A program made the position numbers and the translations under genes. The notes beneath the pieces were generated by a model. It ran no database searches. It worked only from the letters and a program-made list of their open reading frames with translations, and was not told the DNA's origin. Shown piece by piece: positions 1 through 6,160 of a stretch of 7,608 nt of DNA; within the stretch, counting starts at the first letter, position 1, and each line of letters begins with the position of its first letter. This DNA comes from Bordetella parapertussis (GTDB taxonomy: Bacteria; Pseudomonadota; Gammaproteobacteria; Burkholderiales; Burkholderiaceae_C), in contig CAMDJU010000129.1 in assembly GCA_945900695.1 (NCBI GenBank), forward strand, positions 1-7,608, given 5' to 3'.

Positions 1-1100
1 GTGATTTCCAGGCCATAACCGGTCATGCTGGGCATGCGCCGGGGCGTGCCCATCAAACGCATGCGCTGCACGCCGCATTCGCGCAATATTTGCGCGCCCA
101 CACCATACGAGCGCAGGTCCATGCGGCCGCGCTCGGGGCCGTGGGCGGAGCGTGCCGTGCCATCAAATTGGGCCAGCAATTGCTGGGCCGATTCGCCGCA
201 ATTGAGCAGCACCACCACGCCGCAGTTTTCTTGATCAATCCGCTGCAAGGCCGCGTCCAGACTCCACGAGTGCATGGTGCGCCCGACTTCCAGCGCGTCC
301 AGCACCGACAACGGCTCGTGGACCCGGGCCAGCACCGCTGTGCGCGCATCCCATTGCCCGCGCACCAAGGCCAGGTGCACGTGTCCCGAATTGGGCTCTT
401 GAAACGCATTGGCTTGAAAAACGCCGTGGGGGGTGTGCAAGGGGCGGCTGCCCACTTTGATGACCAAGGATTCGGTTTTGCTGCGGTGCTCGATCAGGTC
501 GGCAATGGTGCCAATTTTCAGGCCATGCTCGGCCGCAAACAGTTGCAGATCGGGCAGGCGGGCCATGGTGCCGTCGTCTTTCATGATCTCGCAGATCACG
601 CTGCTGGGGTTGCAGCCTGCCATGCGGGCGAGGTCGCATCCCGCTTCGGTGTGGCCCGCGCGCATCAGCACGCCGCCTTCGACCGCTTGCAAGGGAAACA
701 CATGGCCGGGTTGTACCAAGTCTTGGGGCCGGCTGTTTGGCGCGACGGCGACCTGAACGGTGCGCGCCCGATCGGCCGCAGAAATGCCGGTGGAGACACC
801 CTCGGCGGCTTCGATCGACACGGTGAAGGCGGTGCCGTGGGAGGTGCCGTTGCGCAGGGTCATGGGCGGCAGGCCCAGGAACTGGCAGCGCTCGCGGGTG
901 AGGGTCAGGCAGATCAAGCCACGGCCAAAACGGGCCATGAAGTTGATGGCCTCTGGACTCACATGGTCGGCAGCGAGCACCAAGTCGCCTTCGTTTTCGC
1001 GGTCTTCTTCGTCGACCAAGATGACCATGCGACCGGCGCGCAATTCGGCCACGATGTCTTCAACCGGGGAGATGGGGGTGGGTTTCAAAGCTGCATTCAT
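1..1100 (-). CDS. ribBA: 3,4-dihydroxy-2-butanone 4-phosphate synthase with degenerate GTP cyclohydrolase II domain (RibBA-type, RibBX-like), 3' end cut by window
   Basis: The N-terminal domain (residues 1 to about 205) is a DHBP synthase. It makes the four-carbon riboflavin precursor from ribulose 5-phosphate in the cytosol. The acidic signature [10 protein letters not shown] is at residues 30-39, and GHVFPL and GHTEA motifs follow. The C-terminal domain (about 210-366) aligns with GTP cyclohydrolase II, keeping [17 protein letters not shown] and GYGLE. Compared with E. coli RibA, the three zinc cysteines are replaced by Leu264, Thr275 and His277, and the catalytic RQEGR stretch is gone. The second activity is therefore probably lost, as in the described proteobacterial RibBX variants, and a separate ribA would be expected elsewhere. 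The ATG at 1098-1100 overlaps the ribE stop as ATGA, which suggests translational coupling. 366 codons are visible and the family is usually only slightly longer, so little is missing. Databases would probably label it bifunctional RibBA. Confidence 0.95.
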   Translation of the reverse strand, partial: MNAALKPTPISPVEDIVAELRAGRMVILVDEEDRENEGDLVLAADHVSPEAINFMARFGRGLICLTLTRERCQFLGLPPMTLRNGTSHGTAFTVSIEAAEGVSTGISAADRARTVQVAVAPNSRPQDLVQPGHVFPLQAVEGGVLMRAGHTEAGCDLARMAGCNPSSVICEIMKDDGTMARLPDLQLFAAEHGLKIGTIADLIEHRSKTESLVIKVGSRPLHTPHGVFQANAFQEPNSGHVHLALVRGQWDARTAVLARVHEPLSVLDALEVGRTMHSWSLDAALQRIDQENCGVVVLLNCGESAQQLLAQFDGTARSAHGPERGRMDLRSYGVGAQILRECGVQRMRLMGTPRRMPSMTGYGLEI

Positions 1101-1738
1101 GGTTGGGGCGGTGCCAGGCTGGGATCGGCGCGCAACATGCGCTCGACATAGCGGGCAATGAGATCTATTTCCAAATTGACTTTTGCACCGGCGCTGAGCC
1201 GGTGCAAGGCGGTGTTTTGCACGGTGTGGGGGATCAGGTTGATGCTGATCTCTGTGCCATCGGCGCGGTCGAACACGCGATTGACGGTCAGGCTCACCCC
1301 GTTGACGGTGATGGAGCCTTTGTAGGCCAGGTATTTGCCCAGTTCGGTGGGGGCAAGCAGGCGCAACACCCAGCTCTCGCCCACCGGTTCAAATTGAACC
1401 ACGCTGCCCATGCCATCGACATGCCCAGACACCATGTGCCCGCCCAAGCGGTCGTTGGCACGCAGGGCTTTTTCCAGGTTGACGTCACCCATGTTGTCCA
1501 AGCCGCAGGTTTTGTCCAGTGACTCGGCGGAAATGTCGATGCAAAAAATATGGTGGTGGGCTTGGATATCGGTGACAGTCATGCAAGCGCCGTTGATGGC
1601 GATGCTGTCGCCCAAGCCGACATCGGCCAAATAGCCTGCGGGCACGGACAGGCTCAGGCGCTTGCCGTGTTGTAAAGAGCGACCCAGGTCGTGGACTTCG
1701 ACGATGCGACCCACGCCGGTGATGATTCCGGTAAACAT
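1097..1738 (-). CDS. ribE: Riboflavin synthase alpha chain
   Basis: This cytosolic enzyme joins two molecules of 6,7-dimethyl-8-ribityllumazine to give riboflavin, the last step of the pathway. The protein is 213 residues, the usual family length. It begins with the hallmark [12 protein letters not shown] and carries two lumazine-binding barrels. The first (about 1-97) contains SINGACMTV; the second begins near [12 protein letters not shown] and contains [12 protein letters not shown]. The C-terminal helix region (ARYVERML) mediates trimerisation in known family members. The ATG follows ribD after 17 bp, with a weak AGG ribosome-binding element upstream. Its TGA overlaps the start of the ribBA-type gene by 4 bp. 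Some naming schemes call this gene ribC. It is clearly intact. Confidence 0.97.
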   Translation of the reverse strand: MFTGIITGVGRIVEVHDLGRSLQHGKRLSLSVPAGYLADVGLGDSIAINGACMTVTDIQAHHHIFCIDISAESLDKTCGLDNMGDVNLEKALRANDRLGGHMVSGHVDGMGSVVQFEPVGESWVLRLLAPTELGKYLAYKGSITVNGVSLTVNRVFDRADGTEISINLIPHTVQNTALHRLSAGAKVNLEIDLIARYVERMLRADPSLAPPQP

Positions 1739-1757
1739 GCGCCTATTCTCGCAGGGT

Positions 1758-2855
1758 TCAGCGCAGCACCCGGGCCATCAAGCGCAGGTCGTCGCCAACG
1801 GGGGAAAAATCAACCCAGCGCAATCGAATGGCCGCGTCCAGGCTTTCCAGCGCCGGCATCTGGGCCATGCCCTGGCCGGGCCCGAGCAAGCAAGGTGCCA
1901 TGTAGAGCAGCAATTCGTCCACCAGGCCTTCGCGCCACCACGAACCGTTGAGCTTGTGACCGGATTCGATGTGCAATTCGTTGACGCCACGCTGACCCAG
2001 GTCGGCCAACAAGGCGGCCAAATCCACTTTGCCGCTGGGGTTGGCCAACAGCGTGGTGTGTGCACCGCGCTGGTTCAAGGCTTCGCGCGTCCCAGCGTTG
2101 GCTTGTGCGCCATACACCCAGACGGGCCGCTCAGGTCCCCACAGCGCCGCGTTCAAGGGGGTTTGCCACTGGCTATCGACCACCACCAAAGGCGGCTGGC
2201 GAGGGGTGGCGACCATGCGCACATCAAGCAAGGGGTTGTCTTGCAACACCGTGCCCACCCCGGTCAAAACCGCACAGGCGCGGGCGCGCCAATGGTGCCC
2301 ATCTTGACGCGCAGCTGGCCCGGTGATCCATTGGCTGACACCGTTGCTCAGGCTGGTTTGTCCGTCAATGGATGCAGCCACCTTCATGCGCACCCACGGA
2401 AGGCCGGTTTGCATGCGCTTGAAAAACCCAATGTTGATGTCATGGGCGCGCTCTTGCCCCGCCCCCAAGACCACTTCAATGCCAGCCGCTCGCAAGCGTG
2501 CGATGCCTTGCCCAGCCACCAGGGGATTGGGGTCTTGGACACTGATGACGGCGCGGGCCACCTGGGCTTGGATCAGTGCATCGCAACAAGGCGGTGTGCG
2601 TCCGTGGTGGCTACAGGGCTCCAGAGTGACATAGACGGTGGCGCCCCGGGTGTCATGCCCCTCTTGCTGGGCCTGTTTCAAGGCCATGACCTCGGCATGG
2701 GCCTGGCCCACAGCCTGGGTGTGGCCTTGGCCAATGCAAAGTCCCTGGGGCGAAACCAGCAGACAACCCACCCGGGGGTTGGGGGATGTGATGTAAAGGG
2801 CTTTTTCGGCCAAGCTCAGGGCCTGGTCCATCCAGAATGCGTCGCGATCAGACAT
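1758..2855 (-). CDS. ribD: Bifunctional diaminohydroxyphosphoribosylaminopyrimidine deaminase / 5-amino-6-(5-phosphoribosylamino)uracil reductase
   Basis: RibD carries out the second and third steps of the GTP branch of riboflavin synthesis: pyrimidine deamination, then NADPH-dependent reduction of the ribosyl side chain. The N-terminal deaminase domain (about 1-145) shows the zinc site H53-A-E55 and the P80-C81 to C90 loop (PCSHHGRTPPC). The C-terminal reductase domain starts near PWVRMKVAASIDG and includes GVGTVLQDNPLL and the REGLVDELLLY segment. From the ATG at 2853-2855 it has 365 residues, a normal length. An in-frame GTG at 2880-2882 would add nine residues and overlap the pilE stop; I prefer the ATG because E. 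coli RibD also begins close to this point. The gene lies 11 bp after the pilE-like gene and 17 bp before ribE, so pilin transcripts probably run into it. Confidence 0.96.
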   Translation of the reverse strand: MSDRDAFWMDQALSLAEKALYITSPNPRVGCLLVSPQGLCIGQGHTQAVGQAHAEVMALKQAQQEGHDTRGATVYVTLEPCSHHGRTPPCCDALIQAQVARAVISVQDPNPLVAGQGIARLRAAGIEVVLGAGQERAHDINIGFFKRMQTGLPWVRMKVAASIDGQTSLSNGVSQWITGPAARQDGHHWRARACAVLTGVGTVLQDNPLLDVRMVATPRQPPLVVVDSQWQTPLNAALWGPERPVWVYGAQANAGTREALNQRGAHTTLLANPSGKVDLAALLADLGQRGVNELHIESGHKLNGSWWREGLVDELLLYMAPCLLGPGQGMAQMPALESLDAAIRLRWVDFSPVGDDLRLMARVLR

Positions 2856-2866
2856 GGCCCTGATTA

Positions 2867-3394
2867 TCAGCGGCTCCAACACTCTTTGGCAGACAGGCTG
2901 GCGTGTTGCACGCCTTGCTCGCCCAAATGGTTCAAGGTTAAAACGCCGCAGGCATCAGGGGCTTGGCTGGCCTGTGGCACGGCTTGCAGGGCAAAGGTGT
3001 TGGCGGCGGCATCGGTTTGCAGTTGAATTTGGTAGGTCCCGCCAGCCACCTGCAGCAGGGCTGCGGGGACCTGCGCGGGGCTGGGGTAAGCCCCCTGGGT
3101 GGCCGCGGCTCGCTCCAACCATTGGGCGGTTTGCATCAAGCTCAGCTTGGCCAGTTGACGCTGAGCGCGGCGCAAATGGTTTTGGTATTGGGGCACAGCC
3201 CAACTCAGCACCACGGCCAACATGGCCAGCACCAGCAAGGTCTCCACCAGGCTCAAACCCGCCCGTTTGATAGGCCGACTGGCGCTTTGAGCATCGCACC
3301 GCAGTTGCAAGACCTGGGTGCGCGTTTGGGTGGGTTGGGCCTCGAGTTGCGGGCGGGGCACAGCAGCACGCTCGGGTCGTGTGCGCACGCTCAT
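2867..3394 (-). CDS. pilE: PilE-like type IV pilin (minor pilin)
   Basis: This is a prepilin, which would be cleaved and N-methylated by PilD and assembled into the type IV pilus at the inner membrane. The type III signal is AG^LSLVETLLVLAMLAVVLSW, with Glu at mature position 5 and one hydrophobic helix. The mature part is about 129 residues and ends in a Cys149-Cys172 pair that could form the typical C-terminal disulfide loop. The ATG at 3392-3394 overlaps the pilX stop as ATGA, which fits the other junctions of this cluster. That start gives a 46-residue Arg/Gln-rich leader, unusually long. A TTG at codon 29 would shorten it to 18 residues, with only weak ribosome-binding support. The reading frame stays open far upstream to 3913, but that part lies over pilX and does not look like protein. 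The gene is the last pilin gene before ribD. Confidence 0.85.
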   Translation of the reverse strand: MSVRTRPERAAVPRPQLEAQPTQTRTQVLQLRCDAQSASRPIKRAGLSLVETLLVLAMLAVVLSWAVPQYQNHLRRAQRQLAKLSLMQTAQWLERAAATQGAYPSPAQVPAALLQVAGGTYQIQLQTDAAANTFALQAVPQASQAPDACGVLTLNHLGEQGVQHASLSAKECWSR

Positions 3395-4053
3395 GGCAAC
3401 ACCTCGTGCCAACTCAGCCAGCGTCCCATTGTGGGTGTGTCGCTGGCACCTTGCCACCAGGCCTGCAACACGATGGGCCCAGACCGGGGCGAGGCTTGGG
3501 CCAAGGCAGTGATGCGCCACAAGGGTGTGGTTTGTGCGCCGTCCGCGTTGGCAAAGGCCTCCAACCAATAACCACTGCGTTCGGTCAAAGCCGGGTTGAT
3601 TTGGCTGCTGCTGAGTGCTGCCCCACCGGTGTATTGGCCATAGCGTGCGGCCGTGTTCAGGCGCTGCACCCACACCGCGGCAGAAGTTGGCTCCAGTGCG
3701 TCTGGGGCGCAAATGCCGTCCCTGCAAAGGCCGGCGGGCAATGCTTTTCTCAGTTGTGCCAAACCGGCGAGGGTGTGCGGAATGAACGGACTGGCGGGCA
3801 CGGTATCTGACGCTGGTGTGCTGTGGCGCGCATCTTTGGCCGCGGCAAAGCTGGCAAGCAAATCTTGTTCGGCCTCGCGCAGCAAGGCCTCTGCGGCCCA
3901 GCGTGCACGCCACTCATCGCCATCGCTGCGCAACAAGTTGGCATGCAACCACACGCCCCTGGCCAATGACAAGGCAGCCAAAGCACCCAGGCCCAGCACG
4001 GCCATCACCGTGGGCAAGGCCCAGCCTTGGTGGGAGCGGGCTGGGGCCTTCAT
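3391..4053 (-). CDS. pilX: Type IV pilus minor pilin PilX
   Basis: This encodes a predicted minor pilin of 220 residues, part of the complex that primes pilus assembly at the inner membrane. The N-terminus has a short basic leader and QG^WALPTVMAVLGLGALAAL, followed by the amphipathic region HANLLRSDGDEWRARWAAEA that is typical of PilX N-domains. Mature position 5 is Thr rather than Glu. PilX and the T2SS pseudopilin GspK often lack Glu5, so this fits the family. A cysteine pair appears in the LCRDGIC segment. The ATG at 4051-4053 overlaps the pilW stop (ATGA), and the TGA at 3391-3393 overlaps the pilE start in the same way. The assignment rests on the N-terminal pattern and gene order; the C-terminal half is poorly conserved in this family. 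Confidence 0.8.
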   Translation of the reverse strand: MKAPARSHQGWALPTVMAVLGLGALAALSLARGVWLHANLLRSDGDEWRARWAAEALLREAEQDLLASFAAAKDARHSTPASDTVPASPFIPHTLAGLAQLRKALPAGLCRDGICAPDALEPTSAAVWVQRLNTAARYGQYTGGAALSSSQINPALTERSGYWLEAFANADGAQTTPLWRITALAQASPRSGPIVLQAWWQGASDTPTMGRWLSWHEVLP

Positions 4054-4823
4054 GGCACCGGGTTGGCCGTTTGGCGCCATGCAAAGACTTGGCGTTGCAC
4101 CCAACGCACTCGACCATCGCTGGGCAGGCTTTCTCCGCGACAGCCCTTCGTGGCGGTGGGCATGGCCTTTGAAACAGGTGCACCCGTGCGCCGGATGCAC
4201 ACCTCCACGGCCAGCACTTGGCTGGGCACCAGGCTGGCTTGGGCCGGTACCCATTGCACTTGGGTCAAGCCATTGCCACCCTGGGTGCTTTGGGCGTAGC
4301 GCAATTGCAGGTCTTCAATGCCCTCGGCCAAGGCTTGCGCGCTGGCGCTGGGGTTGGCTTGGTCCAGGCAGGTCAATTCAGATTTGTTGTTGACGGTGAA
4401 ACGGTTGCGAATGGTGCTGTCGCTGCCCTTCACATTTCCTTGGCAGTCACGCCCATCAAGGCTGCGCAGGTGTGTCGTGGTCAAGCTGTCTGCCAGCGTG
4501 CCTGCGCCATCAGTGGCGGCCCAAATGGGCATTGGGTTGGTCAAAGCAATCGGGCCATCTGGGCTTTGGCTTGCCTGGGCTGCACCGGCTTGTCGGATGT
4601 GTTGACCCAGGGTGCGCCATACCCAGCTCATTTGTTGGCTCTGTTGCAGGCCCTCTTGGGCCAAGGCGTGGCTTTGTTGCGCAAAGCCCCAAGCGCTCAG
4701 AGCCGCCAGCACCACCATGGCGGCCAGGGCTTGGCCCACCAACCAATCGGCCATGCTCAAACCAGCTTGGTGTGAAGCCTTCATGTTCAAAAGGGTGGGG
4801 CGATGGCGCGTTCGGATCTTCAT
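4050..4823 (-). CDS. pilW: Type IV pilus minor pilin PilW
   Basis: This encodes a minor pilin of 257 residues from the ATG at 4821-4823, which forms ATGA with the pilV stop. A second in-frame ATG at 4782-4784 (MKASHQAG) would give a conventional 8-residue leader and 244 residues. Neither start has a clear ribosome-binding sequence, and coupling favours the first. The processing site AG^LSMADWLVG is followed by a hydrophobic helix (ALAAMVVLAALSAWGF). Mature position 5 is Asp instead of the near-universal Glu. The mature domain contains the GIEDLQLRYAQ and VLAVEVCIRR segments seen in PilW proteins, and several cysteines that could form disulfides in the periplasm. It is shorter than many PilW proteins. 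Assignment is by signal, order between pilV and pilX, and these segments. Confidence 0.82.
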   Translation of the reverse strand: MKIRTRHRPTLLNMKASHQAGLSMADWLVGQALAAMVVLAALSAWGFAQQSHALAQEGLQQSQQMSWVWRTLGQHIRQAGAAQASQSPDGPIALTNPMPIWAATDGAGTLADSLTTTHLRSLDGRDCQGNVKGSDSTIRNRFTVNNKSELTCLDQANPSASAQALAEGIEDLQLRYAQSTQGGNGLTQVQWVPAQASLVPSQVLAVEVCIRRTGAPVSKAMPTATKGCRGESLPSDGRVRWVQRQVFAWRQTANPVP

Positions 4824-5335
4824 GGCCGCACATGCATCCAAAAGCAGCGGTGCTGGGCGGGGCAGTTCAAGCCAGGGGGGGAGTTGGTGGCTTCCATCAG
4901 TGTTTTGTCTGCATCGCGCCAGGCCAATGCAATGCCAATGTGCTGTGGGTCGGCGGGTGATTGCCACAGTTGGGCTTGCGCGCCAGGCATGCGGTTTTGC
5001 ACTTCAAGGGTCCATGTCCAAAGGTCTGACAAAGCCCAATCCACCATGTTGCAAGGGCGGGTGCTGCAGTCAAAAGCGCTGGGGACTTGGCCCCATCCCA
5101 AGCGATAAGCGCCCAATTGCCCTCGATTGGCGCGCAAGCGTTCGGCCATGTCTTGGGTCAGCCAAGCGGCCTGCTCTGTGTTGTGCTGGCTGCGCCATGC
5201 CAAGGCCGTTTTTCCTTGCATCCACAGCAGGCCCAACACACCCATGGACAGCACACCCATGGCAACCACGGCTTCGGTCAATCCCCAGCCCGCAGAGCAG
5301 CGCTTGCCGGGGCTGTGGGGCGTCAGCTGCTGCAT
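4820..5335 (-). CDS. pilV: Type IV pilus minor pilin PilV
   Basis: This encodes a prepilin-like protein of 171 residues with a 16-residue leader ending SAG^WGLTEAVVAMGVLSMGVLG, so Glu is at mature position 5. The segment QAAWLTQDMAERLRANRG is characteristic of PilV, where a tract like DMAERMRAN follows the N-terminal helix. Four mature-domain cysteines (including STRPCN, GLNCP and HRCFW) may form disulfides. The ATG lies inside the end of fimT (13 bp overlap), with GGTGA a few bases upstream as a close-spaced ribosome-binding element. The stop overlaps the pilW start. A run of seven C on the coding strand (4875-4881) near the 3' end is a possible slippage site. With FimT, PilW, PilX and PilE it would form the priming complex of the pilus. 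Confidence 0.85.
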   Translation of the reverse strand: MQQLTPHSPGKRCSAGWGLTEAVVAMGVLSMGVLGLLWMQGKTALAWRSQHNTEQAAWLTQDMAERLRANRGQLGAYRLGWGQVPSAFDCSTRPCNMVDWALSDLWTWTLEVQNRMPGAQAQLWQSPADPQHIGIALAWRDADKTLMEATNSPPGLNCPAQHRCFWMHVRP

Positions 5336-5847
5336 TTGTCACCCGATTGCCAGCGAACCCGGCCCGCAGCGCTGATGCATACCGTATGGGCCGCTTGGCT
5401 GCGCATATCGTTTTGGGGCCTGAACACAAAGCTGTCACCCACGGTACCCGGTTCACCGCGCCGGTTGATGCTCAACTTATCGGTGCGCAAGTTGTGCAGC
5501 ATGGCCACGCCCTCGGGCAATGCTTGCTGCGCAAGGATCTTGCCATCCACGGTGGTTACTCGCCAACCGCAGCGCCAATCGCTGGCCAGGGCGCTCAGCC
5601 CGGTGCAGTCTGTGGCCCGCACCAACTGCAAATCCACGCCTTGTTGGATGGCTTGGATCCGCGCCCATTGCAGTCCGTGGACAAATCCTTCCCGAGCTGC
5701 CTGAACCTTGGCTTTTTGAACACCCACTTGCCACGACGACAAGCCCCAAGCAGCGCCTATCGCTGTCAAAGCCAGCACGCACAAAGCCTCGGCCAGCCCA
5801 AAGCCGGTGGCGGTGGGCGCAGGCGTGGGAGCGTGCAAAGTTGGCAT
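5323..5847 (-). CDS. fimT: Type IV pilus minor pilin FimT (GspH/FimT family)
   Basis: This is the first gene of the pilin string, 174 residues. The leader of 15 residues ends ATG^FGLAEALCVLALTAIGAAW, a standard prepilin signal with Glu at mature position 5. The mature domain has the GspH/FimT look: QWARIQAIQQG after the helix, a Cys pair around ATDC and WRCGW, and a closing strand TVCISAAGRVRW. FimT proteins are minor pilins; some are reported to bind DNA during natural transformation, which cannot be judged here. The ATG at 5845-5847 has no obvious Shine-Dalgarno. The AT-rich stretch just upstream holds a candidate promoter and a palindrome. The gene ends 13 bp inside pilV. Confidence 0.85.
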   Translation of the reverse strand: MPTLHAPTPAPTATGFGLAEALCVLALTAIGAAWGLSSWQVGVQKAKVQAAREGFVHGLQWARIQAIQQGVDLQLVRATDCTGLSALASDWRCGWRVTTVDGKILAQQALPEGVAMLHNLRTDKLSINRRGEPGTVGDSFVFRPQNDMRSQAAHTVCISAAGRVRWQSGDKCSS

Positions 5848-5856
5848 GATTCGTTA

Positions 5857-5879
5857 ATTAAAAATAACTCATTTTTAAT
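5857..5879. repeat. Perfect AT-rich inverted repeat upstream of fimT
   Basis: ATTAAAAAT (5857-5865) and ATTTTTAAT (5871-5879) are exact reverse complements separated by AACTC. The structure lies ten bases before the fimT ATG and covers the putative -10 element, so a regulator could bind there. With only A/T pairs it would make a weak RNA hairpin and is unlikely to be a terminator. The adjoining 8-bp palindrome TTAATTAA (5854-5861) overlaps its left arm. The AT content stands out from the GC-rich surroundings. Confidence 0.6.
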
Positions 5880-5900
5880 CTGCTTTGATGCCCTTGGCAA
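5872..5900 (-). promoter_or_regulatory. Candidate sigma-70 promoter of the fimT-pilin-rib operon
   Basis: Read on the minus strand, TTGCCA (5895-5900, one mismatch to TTGACA) is followed after 17 bp by TAAAAA (5872-5877, a 4/6 match to TATAAT). Transcription would start around 5864, leaving a very short leader before fimT. It is the best match in the 141-bp gap between fimT and tRNA-Val, but the -10 element is weak and the AT-rich palindrome makes chance matches likely. Confidence 0.35.
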
Positions 5901-5939
5901 GTGGGGCATGGCCTGGGTTGCGCGCGTGGGAAATGTTTT

Positions 5940-5970
5940 TTGGGCTGGCGCGAGGGAATGCTGATAGAAT
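5940..5970 (+). promoter_or_regulatory. Candidate promoter of tRNA-Val
   Basis: TAGAAT at 5965-5970 matches the -10 consensus at five of six positions and lies about 19 bp upstream of the mature tRNA 5' end. TTGGGC at 5940-5945 is a possible -35 element with a long 19-bp spacer. The bases after the -10 (CCTCCGC) are a GC-rich discriminator, typical of stable-RNA promoters under stringent control. Confidence 0.5.
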
Positions 5971-5988
5971 CCTCCGCTTCGAATCTTT

Positions 5989-6065
5989 AGGCGCGTAGCT
6001 CAGCTGGTTAGAGCACCACCTTGACATGGTGGGGGTCGTTGGTTCGAGTCCAATCGCGCCTACCA
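5989..6065 (+). tRNA. tRNA-Val (anticodon GAC), CCA encoded
   Basis: A complete cloverleaf can be folded by eye. The acceptor stem AGGCGCG (5989-5995) pairs perfectly with CGCGCCT (6055-6061). The D stem is GCTC/GAGC. The anticodon stem CCACC (6016-6020) pairs with GGTGG (6028-6032) around the loop TTGACAT, giving anticodon GAC at 6023-6025, which reads valine codons GUC and GUU. The T arm GTTGG-TTCGAGT-CCAAT has one closing G-T wobble. Discriminator A6062 is followed by an encoded CCA (6063-6065). The 77-nt length is normal. Confidence 0.97.
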
Positions 6066-6160
6066 ATGCCTCGTCGCTTCACCAGGAAACGACATTTCCT
6101 TTGCCCTTTGACGACGGTGTGCCTGGCCCATTACGGACCCCTTTCAGGGAGAAGTTCTTG

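Noticed and set aside
90..1151. Open plus-strand frame of 353 codons
   Set aside because: It lies exactly opposite the ribBA-type gene, gives a His/Gln/Gly-rich product without recognisable motifs, and is explained by GC-rich codon bias on the other strand.
1662..3026. Open plus-strand frame of 454 codons
   Set aside because: Antisense to ribD and ribE, both of which have clear catalytic motifs; no family resemblance in the translated product.
3395..3913. Upstream extension of the PilE-like frame
   Set aside because: The sequence lies over pilX, is rich in Arg/Gln/Trp, and shows no pilin features; the ATGA-coupled start at 3394 is preferred.
5880..5930. Possible sigma-54 promoter for the pilin genes
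   Set aside because: A GG and a GC doublet are present on the minus strand but their spacing is about three bases too long for the -24/-12 consensus.
4612..5964. Open plus-strand frame of 450 codons
   Set aside because: Antisense to pilW, pilV and fimT; low-complexity product typical of a shadow frame.
6041..6065. tRNA-Val 3' end as a possible phage attachment site
   Set aside because: No integrase gene and no second copy of the tRNA 3' segment is visible in the window.
5875..6066. Minus-strand 63-codon frame with product MVGAIGLEPTTPTMSRWC and onward
   Set aside because: This is the well-known spurious protein produced by reading the antisense strand of a tRNA gene.
6085..6099. GGAAA-CGACA-TTTCC inverted repeat just after tRNA-Val
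   Set aside because: The stem is only five or six base pairs, AT-heavy and followed by TTTG rather than a T tract; too weak to call a terminator when better ones lie downstream.
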